Shown piece by piece: positions 33,602 through 33,624 of a stretch of DNA of 33,624 bases. Below the pieces are notes generated by a model. It was not told where the DNA came from. It saw only the letters and a program-made list of their open reading frames with translations, and ran no database searches. The stretch's first letter is position 1; each line of letters opens with the position of its first letter. Origin of the DNA: Lachnospiraceae bacterium. Lineage in GTDB: Bacteria; Bacillota; Clostridia; Lachnospirales; Lachnospiraceae. Both the position numbers and the translations under genes were made by a program. The stretch covers positions 1 through 33,624 of the forward strand of contig CAAGFJ010000085.1 of assembly GCA_900769115.1 (NCBI GenBank). Reading direction: 5' to 3'.

Positions 33602-33624
33602 TTATAATAAGTGAACTCACGTAA

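Overview
The window looks like a piece of a Gram-positive, AT-rich Clostridia chromosome, most likely Lachnospiraceae. This rests on strong AAGGAG-type ribosome binding sites, a Firmicutes-style gene set (LTA synthase, VanZ, MarR plus heterodimeric ABC exporters, M29 peptidase, a Na/Ca exchanger behind a manganese-type riboswitch) and the style of the proteins. I cannot assign a genus from sequence alone. There are no rRNA or tRNA genes, insertion-sequence transposases or CRISPR arrays. Both ends are GC-richer palindromic repeat elements that share a short motif in inverted orientation. They look like dispersed intergenic repeats and may be why the window ends where it does.

Layout. (1) 1-5281: a repeat element, then a TetR-type operon encoding an MMPL/RND lipid-type exporter, a secreted heptad-repeat protein and its TetR regulator, with two operator-like palindromes at the promoter and a terminator after tetR. 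(2) 5328-9937: a MarR regulator followed by a heterodimeric ABC exporter whose first subunit carries a large extracellular insert. (3) 9934-12129 on the minus strand: a three-PAS diguanylate cyclase, convergent with the ABC operon and divergent from glgB. (4) 12307-16669: glycogen branching enzyme and the translational GTPase TypA/BipA, each with its own promoter. (5) 16780-23277: a tightly packed five-gene operon (condensation-like acyltransferase, zinc-ribbon membrane protein, HSL-type alpha/beta hydrolase, second heterodimeric ABC exporter). (6) 23417-28859: LTA synthase-like sulfatase, then VanZ-like protein, small membrane protein and M29 aminopeptidase. (7) 28993-31375: an OmpR-type two-component system preceded by tandem 11-bp repeats. 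(8) 31473-33493: a yybP-ykoY-type riboswitch with a terminator, a CaCA-family Na/Ca antiporter and a translationally coupled patatin-like phospholipase. The closing repeat supplies the stop codon of the last gene.

Taken together the window is dominated by envelope biology: lipid or glycopolymer synthesis (LTA synthase, patatin, MMPL), small-molecule export (two ABC pairs) and sensing (TetR, MarR, two-component system, c-di-GMP, riboswitch). The best candidate for an under-described system is the five-gene operon at 16780-23277, whose content reads as make/modify/export of an acylated metabolite or lipid; its product is unknown. The best-supported regulatory RNA is the riboswitch at 31506-31640, where the predicted aptamer closing helix and the terminator stem compete for the same bases.
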